The notes beneath the pieces are model-generated. The model was given only the letters and a program-made list of their open reading frames with translations. It had not been told where the DNA came from and made no database searches. A program made the translations under genes and the position numbers. Below, piece by piece: positions 1 to 8,960 of a stretch of DNA of 64,000 nucleotides (its first letter is position 1; the number at the start of each line of letters is the position of its first letter). The stretch covers positions 6,584,001-6,648,000 of the forward strand of contig NZ_JADPZX010000001.1 of NCBI RefSeq assembly GCF_015712165.1. The letters are read 5' to 3'. The stretch is from Streptomyces spinoverrucosus. GTDB taxonomy: Bacteria > Actinomycetota > Actinomycetes > Streptomycetales > Streptomycetaceae.

Positions 1-313
1 CCCCCTCGATGAGCCGTACCCGCTCCCGGATCCCCTCCGGCTCCTCCGTCAGCGCCGACCTCGCCGCGGCGAGCATGGTGGCGTCCTTCTCTATGCCGGT
101 GACGCGGTGCCCGGCCCGGGCCAGCCGCAGCGCCTGCGTCCCCTGGCCCATCCCCACGTCGAGCACCCGCAGCCGCTGCCCGACCGGGAACCGCCCGGCT
201 ATCTGCTCGTCGAGCTGCCGAGCCACCAGCTCCTGCCGTACGACGTCACGCAACCCGCCGAGCTTGCTCAGCCAGGCGTCCGCCGCACCCCCGGAGAAAG
301 CCGTCGCGCTCAG
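1..313 (-). CDS. Class I SAM-dependent methyltransferase, N-terminal part (runs off window)
   Basis: The visible N-terminal part carries the SAM-binding motif I as VLDVGMGQGTQALRLA, followed by the acidic motif II end (GHRVTGIEKD), typical of class I methyltransferases; the substrate cannot be told. The reading frame has no ATG, GTG or TTG before the methyltransferase fold. A CTG codon at 313-311 overlaps the stop codon of the upstream membrane-protein gene as CTGA, mimicking the usual ATGA/GTGA coupling, and I take it as the probable start. The C-terminal part lies outside the window. Confidence 0.75.
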   Translation of the reverse strand, partial: MSATAFSGGAADAWLSKLGGLRDVVRQELVARQLDEQIAGRFPVGQRLRVLDVGMGQGTQALRLARAGHRVTGIEKDATMLAAARSALTEEPEGIRERVRLIEG

Positions 314-909
314 GGCCGCTCTCCGCGCTTGACCTGCGGCTTGGGCAGCCGGAGTCGGCGCATCTGGAGGGAACGCATCAGCGCGTAGGCGACCGCGCCA
401 CGCTTGTTCTCGTCGGGGAAGCGCTCGGCCAGCCGCTTCTTCAGCCGGTACCCGGTGACGATCGAGTCCAGCACGATCAGCACGATCACCACCAGCCACA
501 GCAGCAGCGCGACGCTCTGCAGCGCCGGCACCCGCACCATGCTCAGCACGAGGATGACCACGGCCATCGGCAGGAAGTACTCCGCGATGTTGAACCGGGA
601 GTCGACGAAGTCACGGGCGAACCGGCGCACCGGCCCCTTGTCGCGCGCCGGCAGGTACCGCTCGTCACCGCCCGCCAGCGCCTGACGCTGCCGCTCCATG
701 GCGGCACGGCGCTCCTCGCGCTGTCGCTTGGCGGCCTCCTTGCGCGTCATCGACGTGTTGGCGACGCTGCGGCGCTGAGACTGGGCCTCACTGCGCTTGG
801 GTGTCGGCCGGCCCTTCGGGGCCTGCGGGTCACGGGTCTGCTTGGAGTCGGTCACCTGGGCCTGGGCGGCGACGGCGGCCTTCTCGTCTTTGGCACGGCT
901 ACGGAACAC
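310..909 (-). CDS. DUF3043-type membrane protein
   Basis: The 199-residue protein has a long, very basic and Gln/Arg-rich cytoplasmic N-terminal part (about residues 1-100, including a KEAAKRQREERRAAMERQRQ helix). Two closely spaced hydrophobic segments follow (roughly 110-150: YFLPMAVVILVLSMV and VALLLWLVVIVLIVLDSIV) and then a basic tail. This matches the actinobacterial DUF3043 family as I know it; function unknown. I chose GTG at 909 because the residues upstream of it look like non-coding sequence. Its stop overlaps the start of the methyltransferase gene, so the two are probably co-transcribed. Confidence 0.8.
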   Translation of the reverse strand: MFRSRAKDEKAAVAAQAQVTDSKQTRDPQAPKGRPTPKRSEAQSQRRSVANTSMTRKEAAKRQREERRAAMERQRQALAGGDERYLPARDKGPVRRFARDFVDSRFNIAEYFLPMAVVILVLSMVRVPALQSVALLLWLVVIVLIVLDSIVTGYRLKKRLAERFPDENKRGAVAYALMRSLQMRRLRLPKPQVKRGERP

Positions 910-1223
910 AAAACCCAAGGGTACGGGGTCCCGGGGCATGGACCCCAGTCCCGCGGGGAACGATCCCGCAACACCAGTCGTCTGTAAGGGGACAGAGGGG
1001 ACGATGTGTACGCCCTCGGGTCCCCCCGGGTGCGAGCACTCGGGTCCCCCGGGGCATACCCGGGGACCACCTACTCCCTACGCCGGAGCAGGAGCGCACT
1101 CAGTCGTCCTTGGGGATGAGCGCATCCGTCCCCGAACAGTGCGGTAATGGAAGCAGGGCCCGTACTGTGGGTTCTGTCGCAGAGCTGGAGCTGGAGTCCG
1201 TCAGAAGGGGGCGCGCGAAGCCC
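910..1223. other. Intergenic region between DUF3043 gene and pspA
   Basis: These 314 bases separate divergent genes and must hold both promoters. The visible structure is a set of G/C-rich repeats: an 11-mer CTCGGGTCCCC occurs at about 1016 and again at 1038, each followed by CGGG-type palindromic continuation, with CCCGGGGACC nearby at 1060-1070. They could be regulator sites or simple GC-rich secondary structure. No gene was recognised. Confidence 0.4.
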
Positions 1224-2018
1224 ATGAGCGGTGTCATGAAGCGTATGGGGATGATCTTCCGCGCGAAGGCGAACAAGGCCCTTGACCGGGCCGAGGACCC
1301 GCGCGAGACCCTCGATTACTCGTACCAGAAGCAGCTGGAGCTGCTCCAGAAGGTCCGCCGTGGTGTCGCGGACGTGGCGACCTCGCGCAAGCGCCTGGAG
1401 CTCCAGCTGAACCAGTTGCAGACGCAGTCGACGAAGCTGGAGGACCAGGGCCGCAAGGCGCTCGCGCTCGGCCGTGAGGACCTGGCCCGCGAGGCCCTCT
1501 CCCGCCGCGCCGCCCTCCAGCAGCAGGTCACGGACCTGGAGACCCAGCACGCGACGCTCCAGGGCGAGGAGGAGAAGCTCACCCTCGCGGCCCAGCGCCT
1601 CCAGGCCAAGGTCGACGCCTTCCGCACGAAGAAGGAGACGATCAAGGCGACGTACACCGCGGCCCAGGCCCAGACCCGGATCGGCGAGGCCTTCACCGGC
1701 ATCTCCGAGGAGATGGGCGACGTCGGCCTGGCCATCCAGCGGGCCGAGGACAAGACGGCCCAGCTCCAGGCCCGGGCCGGCGCGATCGACGAACTCCTCG
1801 CCTCCGGCGCCCTCGACGACCCCACCGGCATGGCCAAGGACGACATCCAGGCCGAGCTGGACCGGCTCTCCGGTGGTACGGATGTGGAGCTGGAACTGCA
1901 GCGCATGAAGGCGGAGCTGGCCGGCGGCTCCGGTGGCCAGCAGGCCATCGAGGGCGGCAAGGACCAGCCCCAGTCCCAGCAGCAGCCGCAGGACACCCCG
2001 CGCTTCGACAAGCAGTAG
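1224..2018 (+). CDS. pspA: Phage shock protein A (PspA/IM30 family)
   Basis: The 264-residue protein is almost entirely coiled-coil, begins with an amphipathic helix (MKRMGMIFRAKANKALDRAE) and contains the family segment EDPRETLDYSYQKQ. It should bind the inner face of the membrane and stabilise it under envelope stress. The ATG at 1224 is chosen because it starts the amphipathic helix; the frame stays open upstream but that part is low-complexity. The small PspA-associated gene, a two-component system and an RND pump follow on the same strand. The C-terminal tail is Gln/Gly-rich, as in other actinobacterial PspA proteins. Confidence 0.93.
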   Translation: MSGVMKRMGMIFRAKANKALDRAEDPRETLDYSYQKQLELLQKVRRGVADVATSRKRLELQLNQLQTQSTKLEDQGRKALALGREDLAREALSRRAALQQQVTDLETQHATLQGEEEKLTLAAQRLQAKVDAFRTKKETIKATYTAAQAQTRIGEAFTGISEEMGDVGLAIQRAEDKTAQLQARAGAIDELLASGALDDPTGMAKDDIQAELDRLSGGTDVELELQRMKAELAGGSGGQQAIEGGKDQPQSQQQPQDTPRFDKQ

Positions 2019-2037
2019 TCACCCACCGGAGGGCGAC

Positions 2038-2319
2038 ATGATCGTACGGATCATGGGGGAGGGGCAGGTGAGGCTGGCCGACAGCCACCTCACCGAGCTG
2101 AACAAGCTGGACGACGAGCTCCTGGCGGAAATGGAGAACGGCGACGGTCCCGGCTTCCGCCGCACCCTTGAGGCCCTCCTCACCCAGGTCCGCGAACTGG
2201 GCGATCCCCTCCCCGACGACTCCCTCGAACCCTCGGAACTGATCCTCCCGTCCCCCGACGCGACCCTGGAAGAGGTACGGGAGCTGCTGAGCGACGACGG
2301 ACTGATCCCGGGGGGCTGA
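2038..2319 (+). CDS. PspA-associated small protein (PspAA-type)
   Basis: This acidic 93-residue protein starts MIVRIMGEGQVRLADSHLTELNKLDDELL, the form seen in the small proteins encoded directly after actinobacterial pspA (PspAA domain). It lies 19 bases after the pspA stop behind a GGAGGG-like ribosome binding site and is surely co-transcribed with it. By family it is a soluble partner of PspA; its biochemical role is not established. Confidence 0.85.
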   Translation: MIVRIMGEGQVRLADSHLTELNKLDDELLAEMENGDGPGFRRTLEALLTQVRELGDPLPDDSLEPSELILPSPDATLEEVRELLSDDGLIPGG

Positions 2320-2320
2320 C

Positions 2321-2351
2321 GAACGGCGGGGCCGGCAGTCGGCCCCCGTTC
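2321..2351 (+). terminator. Imperfect GC-rich hairpin after the psp pair
   Basis: GAACGGCGGGGCCG pairs imperfectly with CGGCCCCCGTTC around a short loop. It lies between the small psp gene and the histidine kinase gene. It may attenuate rather than end transcription, since the next start is only 26 bases further on. Confidence 0.4.
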
Positions 2352-2376
2352 CAAGCCCCGCGAGGTACCCGTACCG

Positions 2377-3603
2377 TTGACAGCCGTGAGCACCCTCGAA
2401 AGCGCCCGGCGCCGTCTGAAGGCCCACCCCGCGGCGCTGGACGCGGCGCTGGCGGCCGGCGTACTGATCTGCATGGTGGCCGGCTCCTTCGTGGACCCGC
2501 ACGGCAAGCACGGCGTCAACTGGGCGCTGCGCACCCCGGACGTCCTCAGCCTCGTCCTCATGGTGCTCGGCGCCGCCGCCCTGGTGTTCCGCAGGCGCGC
2601 CCCCATACGGGTCCTCGGCATCACCGGCTCCCTCTCCGTCGTCGAGTTCGTCACCGGCGACCCCCGGGCCCCGGTCGCCATGGCCGCCGTGGTCGCCCTC
2701 TACACCGTCGCCGCCGCCACCGACCGCTCCACCACCTGGCGCGTCGGCCTGCTCACCATGGCCCTGCTGACCGGCGCCGCCATGCTCGCCGGCCCCCTGC
2801 CCTGGTACGCGCAGGAGAACCTCGCCGTGTTCGCCTGGAGCGGTATGGCCGCGGCCGGCGGCGACGCCGTCCGCAGCCGCCGGGACTTCGTGCAGGCCAT
2901 CCGCGAGCGCGCCGAGAAGGCCGAGCGCACCCGCGAGGAGGAGGCCCGCCGCCGGGTCGCCGAGGAGCGGCTGCGCATCGCCCGCGACCTGCACGACGTG
3001 GTCGCCCACCACATCGCCCTGGTCAACGTGCAGGCCGGGGTCGCCGCCCACGTCATGGACAAGCGGCCCGACCAGGCCAAGGAGGCCCTCGCGCACGTCC
3101 GCGAAGCCAGTCGCTCCGCGCTCAACGAACTGCGCGCCACCGTCGGCCTGCTCCGCCAGTCCGACGACCCCGAGGCCCCGACCGAACCCGCCCCCGGCCT
3201 GGACCGCCTCGACGAACTCGTCGGCACCTTCCGCAGCGCCGGCCTGCACGTCGAGGTAGCCCGCACCGACCACGACACCAGCCTCCCCGCCGCCGTCGAC
3301 CTGGCCGCGTACCGCGTCATCCAGGAAGCCCTCACCAACGTCCAGAAACACGCCGGTACGGCGGCGAAGGCCGAGGTCAGCGTCGTCCGCGTGGGGCCGA
3401 ACATCGAGATCACCGTCCTCGACAACGGCTCCGGCCAGGACGACGGCCCTGTCTCCGGCGGCCACGGACTGCTGGGCATGCGCGAACGCGTCACCGCCCT
3501 GCGCGGCACCCTCACCACCGGTCCTCGCTACGGCGGCGGCTTCCGCGTGCATGCGATCCTGCCGGTCAAGACCCGTACCGCCCCAGCGAAGGACCCCGTA
3601 TGA
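2377..3603 (+). CDS. NarL-type sensor histidine kinase
   Basis: Several hydrophobic segments in the first 160 residues (for example 22-38, 55-71, 98-114 and 122-140) are followed by a coiled linker and a HisKA_3 domain with the phospho-acceptor in RIARDLHDVVAHHIA (H206). A HATPase_c domain (LTNVQKHAGTAAKAE, LDNGSG, GGHGLLGMRERV) ends the protein. The start is TTG at 2377; GTG at 2386 is an alternative. Its stop overlaps the response regulator start by 4 bases (ATGA). Position next to psp genes and an RND pump suggests envelope or efflux control, which is inference. Confidence 0.9.
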   Translation: MTAVSTLESARRRLKAHPAALDAALAAGVLICMVAGSFVDPHGKHGVNWALRTPDVLSLVLMVLGAAALVFRRRAPIRVLGITGSLSVVEFVTGDPRAPVAMAAVVALYTVAAATDRSTTWRVGLLTMALLTGAAMLAGPLPWYAQENLAVFAWSGMAAAGGDAVRSRRDFVQAIRERAEKAERTREEEARRRVAEERLRIARDLHDVVAHHIALVNVQAGVAAHVMDKRPDQAKEALAHVREASRSALNELRATVGLLRQSDDPEAPTEPAPGLDRLDELVGTFRSAGLHVEVARTDHDTSLPAAVDLAAYRVIQEALTNVQKHAGTAAKAEVSVVRVGPNIEITVLDNGSGQDDGPVSGGHGLLGMRERVTALRGTLTTGPRYGGGFRVHAILPVKTRTAPAKDPV

Positions 3604-4286
3604 CGATCCGTGTCCTGCTCGCCGACGACCAGGCGCTGCTGCGCAGTGCCTTCCGGGTGCTCGTCGACTCCGAGCCGGACATGGAGGTGGTGGGGGAGGC
3701 GTCCGACGGGGCGGAGGCGGTACGGCTGGCGAAGGAGCGGCGCGCCGACGTCGTCCTGATGGACATCCGGATGCCCGGCACCGACGGCCTCGCCGCGACC
3801 CGGATGATCAGCGCCGACCCCGGCCTCGCCCACGTCCGGATCGTCATCCTGACCACGTTCGAGGTCGACGACTACGTGGTGCGGTCGCTGCGCGCGGGCG
3901 CCTCCGGCTTTCTCGGCAAGGGCTCCGAGCCGGACGAGCTGCTCACCGCCATCCGGGTCGCGGCCGGCGGCGAGGCGCTGCTGTCCCCGACCGCCACCAA
4001 GGGCCTGATCGCCCGCTTCCTCGCCCAGGGCGGCGACCTCGACGACACCGACCGCGACCACGCCCGCACCGCGCGGCTGGACGCGCTGACGGGGCGGGAG
4101 CGGGAGGTCCTCGTCCAGGTCGCGGGCGGGCACTCCAACGACGAGATCGCCGAACGCCTGGAGGTCAGCCCGCTGACGGTGAAGACGCACGTCAACCGGG
4201 CCATGGCCAAGCTGGGCGCGCGCGACCGGGCGCAGCTGGTGGTGATCGCGTACGAGTCGGGGCTGGTACGTCCAAGGGTGGACTGA
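3600..4286 (+). CDS. NarL/FixJ-family response regulator
   Basis: The protein has an N-terminal receiver domain with acidic pocket DD at 9-10 and the phosphorylated Asp at D55 (VVLMDIRMPGTDG). A C-terminal LuxR-type helix-turn-helix follows (LTGREREVLVQVAGGHSNDEIAERL and SPLTVKTHVNRAMAKL). The gene overlaps the kinase gene by 4 bases and is its cognate regulator. Targets cannot be read from the sequence; the RND gene 156 bases downstream is the obvious candidate. Confidence 0.93.
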   Translation: MTIRVLLADDQALLRSAFRVLVDSEPDMEVVGEASDGAEAVRLAKERRADVVLMDIRMPGTDGLAATRMISADPGLAHVRIVILTTFEVDDYVVRSLRAGASGFLGKGSEPDELLTAIRVAAGGEALLSPTATKGLIARFLAQGGDLDDTDRDHARTARLDALTGREREVLVQVAGGHSNDEIAERLEVSPLTVKTHVNRAMAKLGARDRAQLVVIAYESGLVRPRVD

Positions 4287-4442
4287 CCCCGAGCGGTGTG
4301 TACTGCGGCCGGAGTATGCGCCGTATAAGGAAATGGACCCAGGGGCGACGGATCACCGGGGGGCGATGGCTCAGGGTGTAGGTACGGGCGCTCACATGCG
4401 CCCGCCGCTCCTGCTCAGGCCACAGAAGAGAGACGCTGACCC

Positions 4443-7400
4443 ATGTCCTGGCTGTCCAGATTCAGCCTCGCGCAACGGGCCCTGATAGGGCTGATGTCGA
4501 TCGTCGCGCTCGCCTTCGGTGCGATCGCGATCCCACAGCTCAAGCAGCAACTGCTGCCCACCATCGAACTGCCCATGGTGTCGGTGCTCGCGCCGTACCA
4601 GGGCGCGTCCCCGGACGTGGTCGAGAAGCAGGTCGTCGAGCCCATCGAGGACACCCTCGAAGCCGTCGACGGCATCACCGGCGTCACCTCCACGGCGAGC
4701 GAGGGCAACGCCGTGATCATGGCGTCCTTCGACTACGGCAACAACACCGACCAGCTCGTCGCCGACGTCCAGCAGGCCGTCAACCGGGCCCGTGTGCAGC
4801 TCCCGGACGACGTCGACCCGCAGGTCATCGCCGGCTCGACGGACGACATCCCGACCGTCGTCCTCGCCGTCACCTCCGGCGAGGACCAGCAGGCGCTGGC
4901 CGACCGGCTGGACCGGACCGTCGTACCGGCCCTGGAGGACATCGACGGCGTCGGTCAGGTCACCGTCGACGGCGTGCGGGACCTCCAGGTCTCCGTCACC
5001 CCGGACGACCGCAAGCTGGCCCGGGCCGGCCTCACCGTCCAGAGCCTCGTCCAGGCCCTCCAGGCGGGCGGCGCCACCGTCCCGGCCGGCTCGTTCGACG
5101 AGGACGGCGGCAACCGCACCGTGCAGGTCGGCGGCGCCTTCACCTCGCTGCGGCAGATCGAGAACCTGATGATCACCGGCGAGGGCGTCGACAAGCCTGT
5201 GCGTCTCGGCGCGGTCGCGGAGGTGACCGAGAAGCAGGCCAGGGCCGAGTCCCTCACCCGCACCAACGGCAAGCCCAGCCTCGCCGTCGCCGTCACCATG
5301 GACCGCGACGGCAGCGCGGTCGCCATCTCCGAGGCGGTCGAGGACAAGCTGCCCGAGATGCGCGCTGACCTCGGCTCCGGCGCCACCGTCACGGTCGTCA
5401 GCGACCAGGGCCCGGCGGTCTCGAAGTCCATCGAGGGCCTCACCACGGAGGGCGGGCTCGGTCTGCTCTTCGCGGTCCTGGTGATCCTGGTCTTCCTGGC
5501 GTCGATCCGCTCGACGCTGGTCACGGCGGTCAGCATTCCGCTCTCCGTCGTGCTGGCCCTGATCGTGCTGTGGACGCGGGACCTGTCCCTGAACATGCTC
5601 ACGCTGGGCGCCCTGACCATCGCCATCGGCCGGGTCGTCGACGACTCGATCGTGGTGCTGGAGAACATCAAGCGGCACCTCGGCTACGGCGAGGAGCGCC
5701 AGTCGGCGATCCTGAACGCCGTCCGCGAGGTGGCCGGCGCGGTGACGTCCTCGACGCTCACCACGGTCGCGGTGTTCCTGCCGATCGGTCTGGTCGGCGG
5801 CATGGTGGGCGAGCTGTTCGGCTCGTTCTCGCTGACCGTCACCGCCGCCCTGCTGGCCTCGCTGCTGGTCTCGCTGACGGTCGTACCGGTCCTGTCGTAC
5901 TGGTTCCTGCGCGCCCCGAAGGGCACCCCCGAGGACGCCGAGGAGGCCCGCCGCCTGGCGGAGGAGAAGGAGGCGAAGAGCAGGCTCCAGCGGTTCTACG
6001 TCCCCGTCCTGCGCTTCGCCACCCGGCGCCGCCTGACCAGCGTGGCCATCGCGGTCGTCGTGCTGATCGGCACCTTCGGCATGGCGCCGCTGCTGAAGAC
6101 CAACTTCTTCGACCCGGGCGAGCAGGCGGTCCTCTCCGTCAAGCAGGAGCTGGAGCCCGGCACCAGCCTGGCCGCGACCGACGCCCAGGCGAAGAAGGTC
6201 GAGCAGCTGCTCGCCGACACCGAGGGCGTCAAGGACTACCAGGTGACGGTCGGCTCCTCCGGCTTCATGGCCGCCTTCGGCGGCGGCACCGACACCAACC
6301 AGGCCTCGTACTCGGTGATGCTGGAGGACTCGGCGTCGTCCAAGGACGTCCAGGACCGCATCGACGCGGGCCTGAAGAAGCTCGACGGCATCGGCACGAC
6401 CACCGTCTCGGTCGGTGACGGCTTCGGCAGCCAGGACCTCAGCGTGGTCGTGAAGGCGGCCGACGCGGACGTGCTGCGCGAGGCCTCCGAGGAGGTCCGC
6501 AAGACGGTGGCGGGTCTGGACGACGTCACGGACGTCACCAGCGACCTGGCGCAGAGCGTGCCGCGCATCTCCGTGACGGCCAAGCCCTCGGCGGCGGCCG
6601 CCGGGTTCAACGACCAGACGCTGGGCGCGGCCGTGGCCCAGGCGGTGCGCGGCACCACCGCGGGCACGGCGACGCTGGACGACACCGAGCGGGACATCGT
6701 CATCACGTCCGAGAAGCCGGCCGACACCCTCGCCGAGCTGCGCAGGCTGCCGCTCGGCCCGGTGCGGCTGGGTGACATCGCGACCGTCAAGGAGGTGGAC
6801 GGGCCGGTCTCCATGACCCGGATCGACGGTCAGCGCGCGGCCACCGTCACCGCCAGGCCGACCGGCGACAACACGGGCGCGATCAGCACCGAGCTGCAGC
6901 AGAAGCTCGACAAGTTGGACCTCCCGGAGGGCGCCACCGTCCAGATCGGCGGCGTCTCCGAGGACCAGGAAGAGGCCCAGGCCAACCTGATCCTGGCGAT
7001 GCTGGCGGCCATCGCGATCGTCTTCATGCTGCTGGTCGCGACCTTCCGGTCGCTGGTCCAGCCGCTGATCCTGCTGGTCTCCATCCCGTTCGCCGCGACG
7101 GGCGCGATCGGACTGCTGATCGCGACCGACACCCCGATGGGCGTCCCCGCGATGATCGGCATGCTGATGCTGATCGGCATCGTGGTGACCAACGCGATCG
7201 TGCTGATCGACCTCATCAACCAGTACCGCAGGCAGGGTTACGGCGTCGTCGAGGCCGTGGTCGAGGGGGGCCGTCACCGGCTCCGCCCGATCCTGATGAC
7301 CGCCCTGGCGACCATCTTCGCCCTGCTCCCGATGGCCCTGGGCATCACCGGCGAGGGCGGCTTCATAGCCCAGCCGCTGGCGGTGGTCGTGATCGGCGGT

Positions 7401-7556
7401 CTGATCACCTCCACCCTGCTGACCCTGCTGCTGGTCCCGACGCTCTACGCGATGCTGGAGCTCCGCAAGGAGCGCCGGGCGAAGAAGCGGGCGGCGAAGC
7501 GGCAGGCGAAGTCGCAGACTCCGGCGGAACCGCAGCCGGAACCGGCGGGGGTCTGA
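4443..7556 (+). CDS. RND-superfamily efflux permease (AcrB/HAE1-like)
   Basis: This 1037-residue protein has the two-repeat RND layout: an N-terminal membrane helix, a large extracytoplasmic domain, a block of helices near 335-500, a second extracytoplasmic domain and a final helix block near 850-1010. The first block holds AIGRVVDDSIVVLENIKRH, with the paired Asp residues of the proton relay. It should be a proton-driven exporter of drugs or lipophilic compounds. No membrane-fusion partner is encoded nearby, usual for actinobacteria without an outer membrane. The start follows an AGAGAG site. Confidence 0.92.
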   Translation: MSWLSRFSLAQRALIGLMSIVALAFGAIAIPQLKQQLLPTIELPMVSVLAPYQGASPDVVEKQVVEPIEDTLEAVDGITGVTSTASEGNAVIMASFDYGNNTDQLVADVQQAVNRARVQLPDDVDPQVIAGSTDDIPTVVLAVTSGEDQQALADRLDRTVVPALEDIDGVGQVTVDGVRDLQVSVTPDDRKLARAGLTVQSLVQALQAGGATVPAGSFDEDGGNRTVQVGGAFTSLRQIENLMITGEGVDKPVRLGAVAEVTEKQARAESLTRTNGKPSLAVAVTMDRDGSAVAISEAVEDKLPEMRADLGSGATVTVVSDQGPAVSKSIEGLTTEGGLGLLFAVLVILVFLASIRSTLVTAVSIPLSVVLALIVLWTRDLSLNMLTLGALTIAIGRVVDDSIVVLENIKRHLGYGEERQSAILNAVREVAGAVTSSTLTTVAVFLPIGLVGGMVGELFGSFSLTVTAALLASLLVSLTVVPVLSYWFLRAPKGTPEDAEEARRLAEEKEAKSRLQRFYVPVLRFATRRRLTSVAIAVVVLIGTFGMAPLLKTNFFDPGEQAVLSVKQELEPGTSLAATDAQAKKVEQLLADTEGVKDYQVTVGSSGFMAAFGGGTDTNQASYSVMLEDSASSKDVQDRIDAGLKKLDGIGTTTVSVGDGFGSQDLSVVVKAADADVLREASEEVRKTVAGLDDVTDVTSDLAQSVPRISVTAKPSAAAAGFNDQTLGAAVAQAVRGTTAGTATLDDTERDIVITSEKPADTLAELRRLPLGPVRLGDIATVKEVDGPVSMTRIDGQRAATVTARPTGDNTGAISTELQQKLDKLDLPEGATVQIGGVSEDQEEAQANLILAMLAAIAIVFMLLVATFRSLVQPLILLVSIPFAATGAIGLLIATDTPMGVPAMIGMLMLIGIVVTNAIVLIDLINQYRRQGYGVVEAVVEGGRHRLRPILMTALATIFALLPMALGITGEGGFIAQPLAVVVIGGLITSTLLTLLLVPTLYAMLELRKERRAKKRAAKRQAKSQTPAEPQPEPAGV

Positions 7557-7565
7557 CCGCATGAC

Positions 7566-7599
7566 GAAGGGGCCGCACCTCGCAGGGTGCGGCCCCTTC
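7566..7599. terminator. Strong bidirectional terminator after the RND gene
   Basis: A perfect 14-bp stem (GAAGGGGCCGCACC, 7566-7579, with its complement 7586-7599) closes a 6-base loop. It lies between the convergent RND and nadA genes, so it can serve both. Confidence 0.88.
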
Positions 7600-7620
7600 A
7601 CGCGTTACTGCCGCCGGAGG

Positions 7621-8805
7621 CTACGGCAGCGCCAGCATCCGCTCCAGCGCCAGCTTCGCGAACGCCTCGGTCTCCTTGTCGACCTCGATGCGGTTGACCA
7701 GGTTGCCCTCGGCCAGGGACTCCAGGGCCCAGACCAGATGGGGCAGGTCGATGCGGTTCATGGTCGAGCAGAAGCAGACCGTCTTGTCGAGGAAGACGAT
7801 CTCCTTGCCCTCGGGCGCGAAACGGTTCGCCAGGCGGCGGACCAGGTTCAGCTCCGTGCCGATGGCCCACTTGGAGCCGGCCGGCGCGGCCTCCAGGGCC
7901 TTGATGATGTACTCCGTCGAGCCGACGTAGTCCGCGGCCGACACCACCTCGTGCTTGCACTCGGGGTGGACCAGCACGTTCACGCCGGGGATGCGCTCAC
8001 GCACGTCGTTGACCGAGTCGAGGTTGAAACGGCCGTGCACCGAGCAGTGGCCGCGCCACAGGATCATCTTCGCGGCCCGCAGCTCGTCGGCGGTCAGGCC
8101 GCCGTTCGGCTTGTGCGGGTTGTAGACCACGCAGTCGTCGAGGGACATGCCCATGTCGCGCACCGCGGTGTTGCGGCCGAGGTGCTGGTCGGGCAGGAAG
8201 AGCACCTTCTCGCCCTGCTCGAACGCCCACTCCAGGGCCCGCTTGGCGTTGGAGGAGGTGCAGATCGTGCCGCCGTGCTTGCCGGTGAAGGCCTTGATGT
8301 CGGCGGAGGAGTTCATGTACGAGACGGGCACGACCTGCTCGGCTGTCCCGGCCTCGGTCAGCACGTCCCAGCACTCGGCGACCTGCTCGGCCGTCGCCAT
8401 GTCGGCCATCGAGCAGCCGGCGGCCAGGTCCGGCAGCACGACCTTCTGGTCGTCGGACGTCAGGATGTCCGCGGACTCGGCCATGAAGTGCACGCCGCAG
8501 AAGACGATGTACTCGGCCTCGGGGCGCGCGGCCGCGTCCCTGGCCAGCTTGAAGGAGTCGCCCGTGACATCCGCGAACTGGATGACCTCGTCGCGCTGGT
8601 AGTGGTGGCCGAGCACGAAGACCTTGTCGCCCAGCTTCTCCTTGGCCGCGCGGGCGCGCTCGACCAGGTTCGGGTCGGACGGCGAGGGCAGGTCGCCGGG
8701 ACACTCGACGCCGCGCTCGCTCCTCGGGTCGGCCTCACGGCCGAGCAGCAGCAGGGCGAGGGGCGTCGGCTGTACGTCGAGCTCCTGGGTCTGGGCGGTG
8801 GTCAC
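7621..8805 (-). CDS. nadA: Quinolinate synthase NadA
   Basis: NadA condenses iminoaspartate with dihydroxyacetone phosphate to quinolinate for NAD synthesis and holds a [4Fe-4S] cluster. The protein has the three-repeat NadA architecture and conserved cysteines in FCGVHFMAES, GCSMADMA, VHPECKHE and KTVCFCSTMN. At 394 residues it belongs to the longer actinobacterial form. The GTG at 8805 is chosen because AGAAAGGG lies 8 bases upstream. No nadB or nadC is adjacent. An Fe-S carrier gene is divergently placed, and two inverted repeats lie in the shared upstream region. Confidence 0.95.
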   Translation of the reverse strand: MTTAQTQELDVQPTPLALLLLGREADPRSERGVECPGDLPSPSDPNLVERARAAKEKLGDKVFVLGHHYQRDEVIQFADVTGDSFKLARDAAARPEAEYIVFCGVHFMAESADILTSDDQKVVLPDLAAGCSMADMATAEQVAECWDVLTEAGTAEQVVPVSYMNSSADIKAFTGKHGGTICTSSNAKRALEWAFEQGEKVLFLPDQHLGRNTAVRDMGMSLDDCVVYNPHKPNGGLTADELRAAKMILWRGHCSVHGRFNLDSVNDVRERIPGVNVLVHPECKHEVVSAADYVGSTEYIIKALEAAPAGSKWAIGTELNLVRRLANRFAPEGKEIVFLDKTVCFCSTMNRIDLPHLVWALESLAEGNLVNRIEVDKETEAFAKLALERMLALP

Positions 8806-8875
8806 GACACGCACCCTTTCTGTTCTGCGGCTCGCCGACCCGGGGAGCCGGATCGGCGGGACATACGGGACACCT

Positions 8876-8894
8876 TTTCGACTTTTCGTCGAAA
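8876..8894. promoter_or_regulatory. Inverted repeat upstream of nadA
   Basis: TTTCGAC (8876-8882) and GTCGAAA (8888-8894) form a perfect 7-bp inverted repeat with a 5-base spacer, about 70-90 bases upstream of the nadA start. It is a plausible operator for an NAD-pathway repressor; the regulator is not identifiable from sequence. Confidence 0.45.
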
Positions 8895-8916
8895 TGACGC
8901 TATCTATCATAACCGC

Positions 8917-8960
8917 TTCACGTCAGTTTGACGATGGCCATTGCGTCGATGTGACGTGAA
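8917..8960. promoter_or_regulatory. Nested inverted repeat between nadA and erpA
   Basis: TTCACGTCA (8917-8925) is matched by TGACGTGAA (8952-8960). Inside lies a second imperfect dyad centred on TGGCCA (GACGATGGCCATTGCGTC). The whole 44-base block is almost symmetric. It is a candidate binding site for a dimeric or tetrameric regulator. Confidence 0.45.

Noticed and set aside
4392..7601. A 1069-residue open frame antisense to the RND gene
   Set aside because: Its product is low-complexity (Gly/Asp/Arg/His-rich) with no domain, a normal by-product of high-GC codon use. The sense strand has clear RND motifs. The same reasoning removes long antisense frames at 1693-3552, 15649-17400, 22408-24126 and 41308-44349.
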